Source: Rheinheimera maricola
Lineage (GTDB): Bacteria > Pseudomonadota > Gammaproteobacteria > Enterobacterales > Alteromonadaceae
Direction: 5' to 3'
DNA length: 64,000 bases
Assembly (NCBI RefSeq): GCF_016918075.2
Contig: NZ_JAERPS020000002.1
Span: 62,001 to 126,000 of the forward strand
Part shown: piece after piece, positions 1 to 9,392 of the stretch
How the letters are laid out: the number at the start of each line of letters is the position of its first letter
Numbering within the stretch: the stretch's first letter is position 1
Program-made: the position numbers and the translations under genes
Notes under the pieces: generated by a model
The model's input: only the letters and a program-made list of their open reading frames with translations
Database searches by the model: none
What the model was told of the DNA's origin: nothing

Positions 1-1584
1 GTGATTATCTTGCAGCGCAGCGCCAATACCGTTAGCTAATTGATAGCCCTGACCACGGCGTTTAGCCAACCGGTCGGGAAACGCCCGCAATGCCAGTATT
101 GCCGTCAGCTCCAACGGTAACTGCTCTGTTAGTTGACAACCCAGCAAACGGGCAAAGCTTTGCGCCTGCAGCCACTGCGGTGGCAGCGTCTGCTTTACAC
201 GCCCCAACAGAGAGTAAATATCGCCCTGTAGTGCCCTTGTATCCTCCAGCAGTGCTGCCAACACACACGCCAGTGCCTGCGCATGCCGGTTGCCTTGCTG
301 CTCCAATGTTTGCGCATGCAGCAACATAGCCGCCAATCGCGGCTCAGTACCCAGCTTATGCGCCTGGCGACCGGCTTTGGTAATAACACCTTTACTATCA
401 ATAAAACCTAGTTGTTGCAGCAACTGCTCTGCTACCGCTAAAGACCCAGCCGGTGGCGCTGTAAGCCAGCTTAAGTCGTCCACCTGACAGCCCCAGGCAG
501 CAACTTCAAGCCGTAGCGCGGTTAAATCGCTGATTTCAATCTCCGGCGCTTCAAACCGGGCCCGGCGCTGCCATTTTTCTGCGGTATCCAGCCGGTAGCA
601 GTGGCCCGGCGACAAACGCCCGGCACGACCGGCGCGTTGAATAGCCGATGCCTGGCTTATGGCGGCGGTCTCGAGCACGCTTAAGCCCTGGCGCGGATTA
701 AACCGGCTCTGTCGGCACAGGCCGCTGTCTATCACCACACTGATGCCGTCTATTGTTAAGCTGGTTTCAGCCAGATTGGTCGACAATACCACTTTACGCA
801 TACCTGCAGGGGGTGGCGCAATAGCCGCTTGTTGCTGCACCAGTGTCAGGCTGCCGAGCAAGCGATGCAGTTGCACATCAGGCGCTACACCTTGTTGCTG
901 CAGTAGCTGTGCAGTTTGGTTAATTTCGGCCTGGCCGGGTAAAAACACCAGAATATTTCCCTGATGCTTGCTCAGGGCCTGCTGTACCAGGGCGGCCATT
1001 TGTACTGCCAATGGCTGGCTGCCGGGCAAAGCGTACTCTACCGTTACCGGGTAACTACGCCCCTCGCTGCTGACCACCGGCGCCGCAAGTTTATCGGCCA
1101 GATGGGCCATATCCAGAGTGGCGGACATAATTAACAGTTGCAGCTGAGGCCGTAACTGCTGCACTTCCAGACATAGTGCCAATGCTAAATCAGCATGCAG
1201 TGAGCGCTCATGAAATTCATCAAACAACAGCAAGTCAACACTGTTAAGTTCGGGGTCTTGTTGCAGTTTGCGGGTGAGTACGCCTTCAGTAACAATAAGC
1301 AAACGCGTCTTGCTGCTGTGCTTTTGTTCCTGACGAATTTGGTAACCGACGGTGTCGCCTACGGCCTCACCTAATTGTGCAGCCAGATATGCTGCTATAC
1401 TTTTCGCCGCCAAACGGCGCGGTTCCAGCATTAGCAGTTTTTTACCGGCAAAATCGGCATGTTGTAATAAGTACAGCGGTAGATAAGTCGATTTGCCGGC
1501 ACCGGGTGGCGCCGACAAAATCACTTTATTGTGTTGCTGTAACAATGCCAGCAACTGCGGAAAAATATCTGCGACAGGTAACAC
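1..1584 (-). CDS. hrpB: ATP-dependent RNA helicase HrpB, 5' part (3' end outside window)
   Basis: DEAH/RHA-type helicase, a cytoplasmic ATP-driven RNA-unwinding enzyme whose cellular role is poorly defined. On the reverse strand the frame is open from about 1584 to the window edge, giving about 528 residues. I see Walker A (APPGAGKST), the DEFH box that marks HrpB rather than HrpA, the SAT motif (MSATLD) and motif VI (QRAGRAGR). E. coli HrpB is about 810-820 residues, so the C-terminal third lies beyond position 1. The proposed start is GTG at 1584, giving M-L-P-V-A-D, which lines up with the LPVA near the start of E. coli HrpB. An in-frame stop lies shortly upstream, so few alternatives exist (TTG codons just upstream). 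It is a lone gene next to pepB on the same strand, with 76 bp between them. Confidence 0.9.
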   Translation of the reverse strand, partial: MLPVADIFPQLLALLQQHNKVILSAPPGAGKSTYLPLYLLQHADFAGKKLLMLEPRRLAAKSIAAYLAAQLGEAVGDTVGYQIRQEQKHSSKTRLLIVTEGVLTRKLQQDPELNSVDLLLFDEFHERSLHADLALALCLEVQQLRPQLQLLIMSATLDMAHLADKLAAPVVSSEGRSYPVTVEYALPGSQPLAVQMAALVQQALSKHQGNILVFLPGQAEINQTAQLLQQQGVAPDVQLHRLLGSLTLVQQQAAIAPPPAGMRKVVLSTNLAETSLTIDGISVVIDSGLCRQSRFNPRQGLSVLETAAISQASAIQRAGRAGRLSPGHCYRLDTAEKWQRRARFEAPEIEISDLTALRLEVAAWGCQVDDLSWLTAPPAGSLAVAEQLLQQLGFIDSKGVITKAGRQAHKLGTEPRLAAMLLHAQTLEQQGNRHAQALACVLAALLEDTRALQGDIYSLLGRVKQTLPPQWLQAQSFARLLGCQLTEQLPLELTAILALRAFPDRLAKRRGQGYQLANGIGAALQDNH

Positions 1585-1660
1585 TAGGTAAACCAATAAT
1601 AACGGTTAATGAGCGCCAGTTTACCTTGTTTCCGGCTGCCGCCCCAACCTTGTTTGCTGC

Positions 1661-2953
1661 TTAGGCTTCGCCTAGCAGGGCGGCGCTGATAGTACGAATG
1701 CCCTGGCCGGTAGCACCGGCGGCCCAATAAGCATTGTTGCTGTTGTTAAATGCTGCTGCCAAATCAAAATGCAACCAACCTTTACCTGCGTTTGGCACAA
1801 AGCGGCTTAAAAAGCCGGCGGCATTACTGGCACCGCCGGCACCACCGCCTTTTACCGGCCTGCTATTGGCGGTATCGGCGTATGCTGACGGGCATTGCTG
1901 CTGATGCCACAGCTCCAGTGGCAACTGCCAGGTCGGTTCCTGTGCTTGCTCTGCGTAAGCCAGCGCCTTTTGTGCCAACACTTTGTCCAATGCAAACAAC
2001 GCATTGTATTCGCCGCCTACCGCCGTCATAGCTGCACCGGTTAAGGTGGCCGCATCGATAATCAATCCGGCGCCACTCTCTGCCGCGCACATCAGGCCAT
2101 CGGCCAATACCAACCGGCCTTCAGCATCGGTGTTCACAATTTCAACAGTGGTGCCGTTTTTGTAGGTAATAATATCACCCAGCTTATAGGCATTACTGCT
2201 GATCAGGTTTTCTGCGCAACATAAAATAAGCTGTACACGTTTATCTAGCCCCTGCAAAATTGCTAGCGCCAGCGCCGCTGTTACTGTAGCGGCCCCGCCC
2301 ATATCACATTTCATCGCTAGCATGCTTTCGGTGGCTTTTATAGAATAGCCGCCGCTGTCAAAGGTAATACCCTTTCCCACCAGCGCAGCAGTCACCGGAG
2401 CCGCTGCATTACCGGTGGGGTTATAGTCCAGCACCAGCATGGCCGGCTTGCGCGCGCTACCGCGGCCTACCGCATGCAGTCCGTGCCAGCCCGCTTGCAG
2501 CAATTGTTGATCAAGCAGTACCTGGCTTGTTACTGAACCCTCTGGCGCCACACTCTGAATAAAAGCGGCTGCCTGTTTTGCCAGTTGCTCTGGATATAGC
2601 TCATCCGGCGTTTGATTGGTCAGCTGCTTAGCCCAGCTAAAGCATAACGCCAACTGCTGCAGATGTTGTTGTGTTGCCTGGTCCCCGCAAAACAGCACGC
2701 CATCATGATTTTTGGCATTACAAAAGCCTTGATAAAATGCCCATTGCAACGCTAATGTCCAATGATCGCCTACCAGCTGAACCTTATACAAACCTAAGCC
2801 ATTTAAATTACGCGCCGCTTTTTGCACGCTGCGCGTGGGGTCTTGAGTATTCACATGTATCTGAAAGCCATCTGCCACCGGCGTAAAGGCTACTTTACCC
2901 CATTTTTCTGCCGCGCTTTGTAACTGAAGCTGAATTTGAATCAGGTCTGCCAT
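1661..2953 (-). CDS. pepB: Aminopeptidase PepB (M17 leucyl aminopeptidase family)
   Basis: Cytosolic metallo-aminopeptidase that removes N-terminal residues from peptides, using two metal ions. The protein has 430 residues, matching E. coli PepB (about 427) and shorter than PepA (about 503). The M17 signature NTDAEGRL is present. Upstream are the metal-binding stretch GKGITFDSGG and the M-K-x-D-M-G-G segment, all in the C-terminal catalytic half. The N-terminal half is the variable M17 domain. The ATG at 2953 is the first codon of the conserved frame. Oriented away from dksA, with about 247 bp of shared upstream DNA. PepB rather than PepA is inferred from length and the LCCAENLIS...YKNG region. 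Confidence 0.92.
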   Translation of the reverse strand: MADLIQIQLQLQSAAEKWGKVAFTPVADGFQIHVNTQDPTRSVQKAARNLNGLGLYKVQLVGDHWTLALQWAFYQGFCNAKNHDGVLFCGDQATQQHLQQLALCFSWAKQLTNQTPDELYPEQLAKQAAAFIQSVAPEGSVTSQVLLDQQLLQAGWHGLHAVGRGSARKPAMLVLDYNPTGNAAAPVTAALVGKGITFDSGGYSIKATESMLAMKCDMGGAATVTAALALAILQGLDKRVQLILCCAENLISSNAYKLGDIITYKNGTTVEIVNTDAEGRLVLADGLMCAAESGAGLIIDAATLTGAAMTAVGGEYNALFALDKVLAQKALAYAEQAQEPTWQLPLELWHQQQCPSAYADTANSRPVKGGGAGGASNAAGFLSRFVPNAGKGWLHFDLAAAFNNSNNAYWAAGATGQGIRTISAALLGEA

Positions 2954-3078
2954 CTGAATTCCTTAAATTGTGCTAGGTAGCGGTTTATCTGCCACAGTGT
3001 ATCACAAGCTTTTTCTGACTAAAGCGCCTCAGCTTATAATGCTGTTTTTCGTACATCAAAGCTCTTCATTGAAATAAG

Positions 3079-3107
3079 GTGACGATTTGCGATGCAGTCT
3101 GTATACT
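3079..3107 (+). promoter_or_regulatory. Candidate sigma-70 promoter for dksA
   Basis: GTGACG (3079-3084) and TATACT (3102-3107) are separated by 17 bp and lie about 95 bp before the dksA start. A second perfect TATAAT at 3035-3040 could be another -10, but it has no good -35. Pattern match only. Confidence 0.4.
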
Positions 3108-3200
3108 TCCGCGTCTTTTTAAATCTGATTGCGATGCCGGCGATATTCTGCTATCTATAGCCGCCATATTTTTTTGCTTGGCATTATACAGGAGATGATT

Positions 3201-3650
3201 ATGCCAGAGGGTAAGACTACCAAAACGCTGGGCTTACTGGCCCTTGCAGGCGTAGCGCCATATCAGGAAGCTGTCGGGGAAGAGTATATGAACCCGAAGC
3301 AACTGGAACATTTCCGCCGCATTCTTGACGCCTGGCGTCAGCAATTACGCGAAGAAGTTGACCGCACCAAAAACCATATGGCCGATGAAGCAGCAAACTT
3401 CCCCGACCCGGTAGACCGTGCGGCACAGGAAGAAGAGTTCAGCCTGGAGCTACGTGCGCGTGATCGCGAGCGTAAATTACTAAAGAAAATTGAAAAAACG
3501 TTACAAAAAATCGAAGATGAAGACTTCGGTTATTGTGACACCTGTGGTATTGAAATCGGTATCAAACGCCTCGAAGCCCGCCCAACGGCTGACATGTGTA
3601 TCGATTGCAAAACCCTGGCAGAAATCAAGGAAAAGCAACTGGGCGGCTAA
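3201..3650 (+). CDS. dksA: RNA polymerase-binding transcription factor DksA
   Basis: Binds in the RNA polymerase secondary channel and, with ppGpp, adjusts rRNA and amino-acid promoters. The protein has 149 residues, against 151 in E. coli. Visible features are the coiled-coil tip with D-P-V-D-R-A, and the zinc finger with C-x2-C near residues 112-115 and C-x2-C near 133-136, all four cysteines present. The start is ATG 3201 (MPEG), preceded by AGGAG at 3190-3194 with good spacing. A longer frame from 3129 adds 24 residues that do not resemble DksA. gluQ begins two bases after the stop, the usual dksA-gluQ arrangement. Confidence 0.97.
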   Translation: MPEGKTTKTLGLLALAGVAPYQEAVGEEYMNPKQLEHFRRILDAWRQQLREEVDRTKNHMADEAANFPDPVDRAAQEEEFSLELRARDRERKLLKKIEKTLQKIEDEDFGYCDTCGIEIGIKRLEARPTADMCIDCKTLAEIKEKQLGG

Positions 3651-3651
3651 A

Positions 3652-4545
3652 ATGGCCGTGCTTTACCCCGCTTATATTGGCCGGTTTGCACCCTCGCCTT
3701 CCGGCCCGCTTCATTTTGGTTCCCTTATTGCTGCAGTGGGCAGCTATCTGCAGGCAAAAAGTCAGCATGGCCAATGGTTGGTGCGGATGGAAGACATTGA
3801 CTCGTCACGCATGTTACATGGCGCCGACAGTGACATTCTGCATACCTTGGAGCAATTTGGCCTGCACTGGGACGGTACTGTGCTGTATCAAAGCCAACGG
3901 CTTGAGCGCTACCAGCAAGTACTGCAACAATTACAGCAACAACAGCAGGTTTACGGCTGCCAGTGTAGTCGTAAACAAATAACGGCTATAGGTGGTGTTT
4001 ACAATAACCACTGCGCTAATTTGCAGTTGTCAGCAGAGCCGCTGGCATGGCGTCTGTCGTGTCGCGGCATTGCTACGGAATTTACCGATCTTATCTTTGG
4101 CCGACAACAGATCAGCCCGTCACTGGCGCAGGAGGACTATATTGTCAAACGCCGTGATGGCTTGTTTGCATACCAGCTGGTGGTGGTGGTGGATGATATC
4201 GATCAAGGGATTACCGAAGTGATCCGCGGCGCCGATTTACTGGCCATGACACCGCGTCAGCAAGCGTTATGTCATCTGCTAAATAGCCCACCACCGCGCT
4301 ATGGGCATTTACCGCTGGCAGTGGTGCAACCTGGCTTTAAGTTAAGTAAACAAAATCATGCTGCCGCGATAAGCCACTGGCCAACCGCACAGGTAATGTA
4401 TCAGGCTCTAAGTTTTCTTGGCCATACACCTCCAAAAGAGCTGCATCAAGCGCAGGTATCGGAACAATTAGACTGGGCCATCAAACACTGGCAATTAAGT
4501 CGGGTGCCATTACAACTGGAAATAAACACTGCTGAATTTCGTTAA
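3652..4545 (+). CDS. gluQ: Glutamyl-Q tRNA(Asp) synthetase
   Basis: Truncated glutamyl-tRNA synthetase paralogue that attaches glutamate to queuosine at position 34 of tRNA(Asp). It has 297 residues with the catalytic half only and no anticodon-binding domain. The HIGH-like motif is HFGS near residue 20, in PSGPLHFGS. The KMSKS-like motif is KLSKQ. The zinc site C-x-C...Y-x3-C (GCQC then YNNHC) is complete. The start is ATG 3652, immediately after the dksA stop. The open frame extends upstream inside dksA but is only a shadow there. Likely co-transcribed with dksA. Confidence 0.95.
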   Translation: MAVLYPAYIGRFAPSPSGPLHFGSLIAAVGSYLQAKSQHGQWLVRMEDIDSSRMLHGADSDILHTLEQFGLHWDGTVLYQSQRLERYQQVLQQLQQQQQVYGCQCSRKQITAIGGVYNNHCANLQLSAEPLAWRLSCRGIATEFTDLIFGRQQISPSLAQEDYIVKRRDGLFAYQLVVVVDDIDQGITEVIRGADLLAMTPRQQALCHLLNSPPPRYGHLPLAVVQPGFKLSKQNHAAAISHWPTAQVMYQALSFLGHTPPKELHQAQVSEQLDWAIKHWQLSRVPLQLEINTAEFR

Positions 4546-4629
4546 CTATGGCTTGTTTCATTCTTTTTTTATCGCAGCTGCGGTATTATTAGTCGGTTTG
4601 TCAAACTGCAGTATCAAGCTGCTATGTTC

Positions 4630-4634
4630 AGGAG
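4630..4634 (+). promoter_or_regulatory. Shine-Dalgarno that decides the pcnB start
   Basis: AGGAG at 4630-4634 lies downstream of the only in-frame ATG (4624) and seven bases before the ATT at 4642. It therefore cannot serve the ATG and points to a non-AUG start. Confidence 0.6.
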
Positions 4635-4641
4635 AAGTATC

Positions 4642-6105
4642 ATTATTTCGCGAGTGTTAGATTTTTGCCGTCGCACCTTTGGCACTAAAGCCAAAGCCAG
4701 TAAAACCGTGAATCGCAATACTGCGGCCAAACCTGCAGCGCGCCAGAGCGAGCGACAGGCGCCCGCGGCTAGTCTGCTGCCGGCTGTGCAACGATTAAGC
4801 CGAGATCAGCACGCTATTTCGCGCAAAGACATTAGCCCGAATGCAGTTAAAGTATTGTATCGGTTAAAAGATGCCGGTTTTGATGCGTATTTGGTTGGCG
4901 GCTGTATCCGCGACTTACTGCTTGGCTTAAAGCCGAAAGATTTTGACGTGGTAACCAATGCTAAACCGGAGCAGGTAAAGCAGGTATTTCGCAACTGCCG
5001 CTTAATTGGCCGTCGTTTTCGCCTGGCACACGTCGTGTTTGGCCGAGAAATCATTGAAGTGGCGACCTTTCGCGGCCACCACAGTGGTACAGACGATGAA
5101 GAAGATACCGCACCGAAGTTAAAAACCGCCAGCTTAAGCGATCATGGCCAGATTTTACGTGACAACGTTTATGGCAGTATTGAAGAAGATGCTGAACGGC
5201 GCGACTTTACTCTTAATGCTCTGTATTACTCGGTTAGCGACTTTTGCGTATATGATTTCGCCAACGGCATGCAGGCCATCGCTGCACGTAAAATCGAGCT
5301 GATTGGTGACCCTGAAACCCGTTACCGTGAAGACCCGGTGCGGATTTTACGTGCCATTCGTTTTGCCACCAAGTTGAATATGCATATTGCTCCGGCCACT
5401 GCAGCACCTATACCGCAGCTGGCTGTGATGCTAAAAAACATTCCGCCTCCGCGGTTATTTGACGAGCTGGTAAAACTGTTGCTGGCCGGCAAAGCGTTCG
5501 ACAATTTTATGCTGATGCGCGACACCAAGGTGCTAAAACAACTGCTGCCACAACTGGATAAACTGCTAAAGCAAGAGCCAGAAGGTAAAGCCTTTTTACT
5601 GGCCACAAAAGCACTACAAGACACCGATGCCCGGGTCGAGATAGATAAACCGGTCACGCCAGCGTTTATTTTTGCAGCATTGCTGTGGTACCCAGTCGAG
5701 TTACGCAGCCAAACACTGGTGATTGACGGTTTAGGTGAAATCGATGCCATGAATATCGCTATGACCGAAGTACTGGACGATATCCAACGCACTATTGCTA
5801 TTCCTAAGCGATTTACCCTGGCAATGCGGGATATCTGGGCACTGCAAAGCCGCCTGACAAAACGTGCTGGCCGCCGCGCCTTTAAATTGCTGGAACAACC
5901 CAAATTTCGCGGTGCCTTTGACTTTCTGCAGCTGCGTGCTGAAGCCGAAGGCGGCGACCTGACAGAGCTGGCACTATGGTGGGAACGCTTTCAATTTACT
6001 GACGAAACCGGACGTGTGCAGTTGATAAACCAACTGGGTAAAGAAGGTATCGACAAAGGCCCGCGCCGCCGCCGCAGCTATAAACGTAAGCGTACGGCTG
6101 AATAA
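4642..6105 (+). CDS. pcnB: Poly(A) polymerase I, probable AUU start
   Basis: Adds 3' poly(A) tails to RNAs and so promotes their decay. From ATT 4642 the protein has 487 residues. The nucleotidyltransferase head contains LVGGCIRDLLLG and KPKDFDVVTNA (the catalytic Asp pair). Next come the RRDFTLNALYY region and the YREDPVRILRAIRFA segment, both typical of the class II CCA/poly(A) polymerase fold. The C-terminus is very basic (RRRRSYKRKR). The start is odd. ATG 4624 sits before the Shine-Dalgarno, whereas ATT 4642 is seven bases after it and yields (M)-I-S-R-V-L-D-F-C-R, parallel to the E. coli protein, whose gene is reported to start at AUU. If ATG were used the protein would have 493 residues. 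folK follows after two bases. Confidence 0.9.
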   Translation: MISRVLDFCRRTFGTKAKASKTVNRNTAAKPAARQSERQAPAASLLPAVQRLSRDQHAISRKDISPNAVKVLYRLKDAGFDAYLVGGCIRDLLLGLKPKDFDVVTNAKPEQVKQVFRNCRLIGRRFRLAHVVFGREIIEVATFRGHHSGTDDEEDTAPKLKTASLSDHGQILRDNVYGSIEEDAERRDFTLNALYYSVSDFCVYDFANGMQAIAARKIELIGDPETRYREDPVRILRAIRFATKLNMHIAPATAAPIPQLAVMLKNIPPPRLFDELVKLLLAGKAFDNFMLMRDTKVLKQLLPQLDKLLKQEPEGKAFLLATKALQDTDARVEIDKPVTPAFIFAALLWYPVELRSQTLVIDGLGEIDAMNIAMTEVLDDIQRTIAIPKRFTLAMRDIWALQSRLTKRAGRRAFKLLEQPKFRGAFDFLQLRAEAEGGDLTELALWWERFQFTDETGRVQLINQLGKEGIDKGPRRRRSYKRKRTAE

Positions 6106-6107
6106 AT

Positions 6108-6608
6108 ATGGCCTACGTGCGCTGTTATCTTGGTTTAGGTGCCAATCTGGCAGAGCCGGTGGCGCAACTGCGACAGGCAGTATTGGCTTTACAGCAACTA
6201 CCACACTGCCAGTTAGCTGCCGTATCGTCATTTTATGCCTCTAAACCGATGGGGCCGCAAGATCAGCCGGATTATGTTAATGCCGTAGCGGCGCTTGATA
6301 CCCAGCTGTTGCCAGAACAATTACTGGATGCTTTACAACAGATTGAGCAACAACAAGGCCGCGTGCGTAAGGCTGAACGCTGGGGCCCTCGCACCCTGGA
6401 TGTCGATATTCTGTTGTACGGCGATAGGACTATCACCTCTGAGCGCCTTACCGTGCCACATCACGGCATTAAACTACGTGAATTTGTGTTATATCCACTG
6501 GCAGAAATTGCACCTACACTTAGCTTGCCGGACAGCACAACACTATCCTCTTTAATTAAGCAGATTCCACTTAACGGACTGCAAAAACTTCACAGTAGTT
6601 GCAGCTAA
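6108..6608 (+). CDS. folK: 2-amino-4-hydroxy-6-hydroxymethyldihydropteridine pyrophosphokinase
   Basis: Transfers pyrophosphate from ATP to 6-hydroxymethyl-dihydropterin in folate synthesis. The protein has 166 residues, slightly longer than E. coli HPPK (159). The family signature RWGPRTLDVDIL is intact near the middle and carries the metal-binding D-x-D. The N-terminal LGLGANL strand is typical. It begins two bases after the pcnB stop, so translational coupling is likely. Part of the conserved pcnB-folK-panB-panC order. Confidence 0.96.
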   Translation: MAYVRCYLGLGANLAEPVAQLRQAVLALQQLPHCQLAAVSSFYASKPMGPQDQPDYVNAVAALDTQLLPEQLLDALQQIEQQQGRVRKAERWGPRTLDVDILLYGDRTITSERLTVPHHGIKLREFVLYPLAEIAPTLSLPDSTTLSSLIKQIPLNGLQKLHSSCS

Positions 6609-6661
6609 TCGCACTTTGTGCGATCTTGCGCCTCCTGCGTTAATGGTCGGATGAGAACACT

Positions 6662-7453
6662 ATGGCTAAGATCACTACTGCCGTATTACAGAAAATGAAA
6701 CAGCAAGCTGACAAAATCACCATGCTAACAGCCTATGATGCCAGCTTCGCTAAATTATTTGCCGAACAAGGCGTCGACGTGCTACTGATTGGCGACTCCT
6801 TAGGTATGGTACTGCAAGGCCACGACGATACGCTACCGGTTACTATTGGCGATATTGCCTACCATACCCGCGCTGTGCGCGCCGGCGCGCCGAATGCGTT
6901 TGTTATCGCTGACATGCCGTTTATGAGCTATGGTACCCTGGAACAAACGCTACAAAGCGTGGTGCCGCTGATGCAGGCCGGTGCAAACATGGTGAAGCTG
7001 GAAGGCGGTACCTTTTTATTGCCTACCGTAAAAGCGCTAACCGAGCGCGGCGTACCGGTTTGCGGCCACTTAGGTTTAACGCCACAATCTGTGCATATTT
7101 TGGGTGGCTATAAAGTGCAGGGCAAAACCGATGCCGCCGCTGATGCAATGCTAGCACAAGCTAAAGCCCTGCAAGACGCCGGTGCTCAGTTACTGGTACT
7201 GGAGTGCATTCCTACCGCTTTAGCCAAACGCATCACTGACGCACTAACCATTCCGGTAATTGGTATCGGTGCCGGCAATGTCACCGATGGCCAGGTGTTG
7301 GTTATGCACGATTTACTCGGCATTAGCAGTGGCTATATTCCGAAATTTTCTAAAAACTATCTGGCGCAAACCGGTGAGATCAGAAGCGCTATAGCTGCAT
7401 ATGTCAGCGAAGTGAAAAGCCAGACGTTTCCTGCCAACGAGCACAGTTTTTAA
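6662..7453 (+). CDS. panB: 3-methyl-2-oxobutanoate hydroxymethyltransferase (ketopantoate hydroxymethyltransferase)
   Basis: First committed step of pantothenate synthesis: transfers a hydroxymethyl group from methylene-THF to 2-oxoisovalerate. The protein has 263 residues, the normal family size (264 in E. coli). Visible motifs are the metal-binding GDSLGMV near residue 43, VKLEGG near 115, and the C-terminal segment VIGIGAG. The start is ATG 6662, with GGATGAGA upstream as a modest ribosome-binding site. panC begins five bases after the stop. Confidence 0.97.
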   Translation: MAKITTAVLQKMKQQADKITMLTAYDASFAKLFAEQGVDVLLIGDSLGMVLQGHDDTLPVTIGDIAYHTRAVRAGAPNAFVIADMPFMSYGTLEQTLQSVVPLMQAGANMVKLEGGTFLLPTVKALTERGVPVCGHLGLTPQSVHILGGYKVQGKTDAAADAMLAQAKALQDAGAQLLVLECIPTALAKRITDALTIPVIGIGAGNVTDGQVLVMHDLLGISSGYIPKFSKNYLAQTGEIRSAIAAYVSEVKSQTFPANEHSF

Positions 7454-7458
7454 GCCCG

Positions 7459-8301
7459 ATGAAGATCATTAATTCTGTTCCGGCCCTGCGGGCACAAATA
7501 AATGCCTGGCGCCAAAACGGCGAACGTATTGCCTTTGTGCCGACGATGGGCAACCTACATAACGGCCACTTAAAGCTGGTTGATGTGGCCAAAAGCCGCG
7601 CAGATCGTGTTATTGTCAGCATCTTTGTTAACCCGATGCAATTTGGCAAAAACGAAGATCTCGACAGCTATCCGCGTACGCTGGAGGCCGATTGCGCCGG
7701 TTTAACTGCTCACGGTGCAGATGCGGTATTTACGCCAACGCCAGAGCTGATGTACCCGCGTGGCCTGGACGTACAAAGCTTTGTTGAAGTACCGTTGCTG
7801 GGCGATTTGCACTGCGGTGCCAGCCGCGCCGGTCATTTTCGTGGTGTATCCACCATTGTCTGTAAGCTGTTTAATCTGGTACAGCCTGATATAGCCTGTT
7901 TTGGCCAGAAAGATTATCAGCAACTGGCGATTATTCGCCAGATGGTAACTGATTTATCCCTGCCAATTGAGATTATCGGTGTACCAACCGAGCGCGCCAC
8001 CGATGGTCTGGCGCTCAGCTCACGGAATGGTTTTTTAACTGAAACTGAGCGGGTCCAAGCGCCGGCGCTGCACAAGATACTGCAGCAGCTTAAAGCCAGT
8101 ATTGACGCAGGCAACCACAACTACCGAGCGCTGGAGCAACAAGCTAAACAGCTGCTTACAGCAGCGGGGTTTGTACCTGATTATGTTAATATCAGCAATC
8201 AACACAGCCTGACGCTGGCCGTTGACGCAAACGAGCGAAAAGTGATCCTGGCCGCAGCCAAACTGGGCACCACCCGGTTAATTGACAATCTGGAGCTATA
8301 A
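7459..8301 (+). CDS. panC: Pantoate--beta-alanine ligase
   Basis: Joins pantoate and beta-alanine with ATP to give pantothenate. The protein has 280 residues. [10 protein letters not shown] near residues 28-37 is the ATP-binding HxGH-type motif; FGQKDYQQL and the C-terminal LSSRNGFLT (KMSKS-like loop) follow. panD, the usual beta-alanine source, is not adjacent: the next gene is an unrelated peroxidase. A PLP-type aspartate decarboxylase (PanP) at 15390-17054 probably substitutes. Confidence 0.97.
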   Translation: MKIINSVPALRAQINAWRQNGERIAFVPTMGNLHNGHLKLVDVAKSRADRVIVSIFVNPMQFGKNEDLDSYPRTLEADCAGLTAHGADAVFTPTPELMYPRGLDVQSFVEVPLLGDLHCGASRAGHFRGVSTIVCKLFNLVQPDIACFGQKDYQQLAIIRQMVTDLSLPIEIIGVPTERATDGLALSSRNGFLTETERVQAPALHKILQQLKASIDAGNHNYRALEQQAKQLLTAAGFVPDYVNISNQHSLTLAVDANERKVILAAAKLGTTRLIDNLEL

Positions 8302-8408
8302 GTTTTAGTGGTTGAAAGATAATACTCACAGCACCGGTCCTTGTGGGCTAGTCATGTTTTTATGGCCTGTCTTCAGCTGAAGATAAAACCTATAACGAGT
8401 ATTTTCTG

Positions 8409-9392
8409 ATGAAACAGCTGTATTTAGCGCTATTACTATTACCTGCCATTGGCGGCTTACATGCCGAAGCATCTGACAAAGTCTCGGCGCAGCAATTTGT
8501 CGATTTGCAACAAGGTAAAACTGCCTTTGCCGGTTTTCGCCGCGCCCATGCTAAAGGCCTCTGTGTCAGTGGCGAGTTCAGGTCAAACGGCAATCTGCAA
8601 AGTTACAGTAAAGCCAGCTTATTTCAGCCGGGCACGACGCCCCTGGTTGGCCGTTTATCCATCGCTGGCAATAACCCTGCCGCCCCCGATTTAAAAGCGC
8701 CGGTGCGCAGCCTGGCATTAAGTTTCAGTCTCAGCCGCACTGAACAATGGCGGCTGGCGATGAATACGCCACCGGTAATGGCTGTTGCCGATCCGCATAG
8801 CTTTTATCAGCAAATACAGGCTATTCAGGCCGGCCCGGACGCCATTAAACAATTTTTTGCGCAGCACCCAGAGAGCAGCGAGTTTTTAACCTGGGCTGGC
8901 CAGTATCAACCAACCGGTAGCTTTGCCGCTGAAACCTATAACAGCATTAACGCTTTTTATTTGGTAAATGCCAAGGGCGAGCCCCAGGCTGTACGCTGGG
9001 CAATGCAACCAACCGTATCAGTGGCTCCGGGCAACCTGCAGGGCGACAATGCTCTGCAACAAGAAATAGCTACCCGGATTGCGGCTGATCAGGTTGTGTT
9101 CGATTGGGTATTTACTCTGGCTGATGCCACAGATGATGAAACCAATTCAACTAAGGCATGGCCGGCAAGCCGCCAACAAATCACTGCCGGACAAATAGTA
9201 CTTACCGGCAGCACAGCTCAGCTTGATGGCGACTGCCATGCTATTAACTTTGACCCGCTGGTATTGCCTACCGGTATTACAGCAACCGCCGATCCCATTT
9301 TACGGGCACGTTCTGCGGCCTATGCAGAATCCTACCGGCGCCGGGCAAAAGAGCAGCGACAAGGTGCATTACAGGAGAGTAGCAATGAATAA
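8409..9392 (+). CDS. Periplasmic catalase-related (SrpA-type) haem peroxidase
   Basis: Small catalase-fold haem protein. Members of this family usually act as peroxidases rather than true catalases. The protein has 327 residues with an N-terminal signal peptide (about residues 1-20, ending near LHA-EA), so it should be periplasmic. Near residue 50 is RRAHAKGLC, with the distal-side histidine. Near the C-terminus R-S-A-A-Y supplies the R-x3-Y pattern of the haem-ligand tyrosine. The stop overlaps the start of a cytochrome b561 by eight bases. This suggests a two-gene unit in which the membrane cytochrome feeds electrons to the peroxidase; that pairing is inference from context. Confidence 0.82.
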   Translation: MKQLYLALLLLPAIGGLHAEASDKVSAQQFVDLQQGKTAFAGFRRAHAKGLCVSGEFRSNGNLQSYSKASLFQPGTTPLVGRLSIAGNNPAAPDLKAPVRSLALSFSLSRTEQWRLAMNTPPVMAVADPHSFYQQIQAIQAGPDAIKQFFAQHPESSEFLTWAGQYQPTGSFAAETYNSINAFYLVNAKGEPQAVRWAMQPTVSVAPGNLQGDNALQQEIATRIAADQVVFDWVFTLADATDDETNSTKAWPASRQQITAGQIVLTGSTAQLDGDCHAINFDPLVLPTGITATADPILRARSAAYAESYRRRAKEQRQGALQESSNE

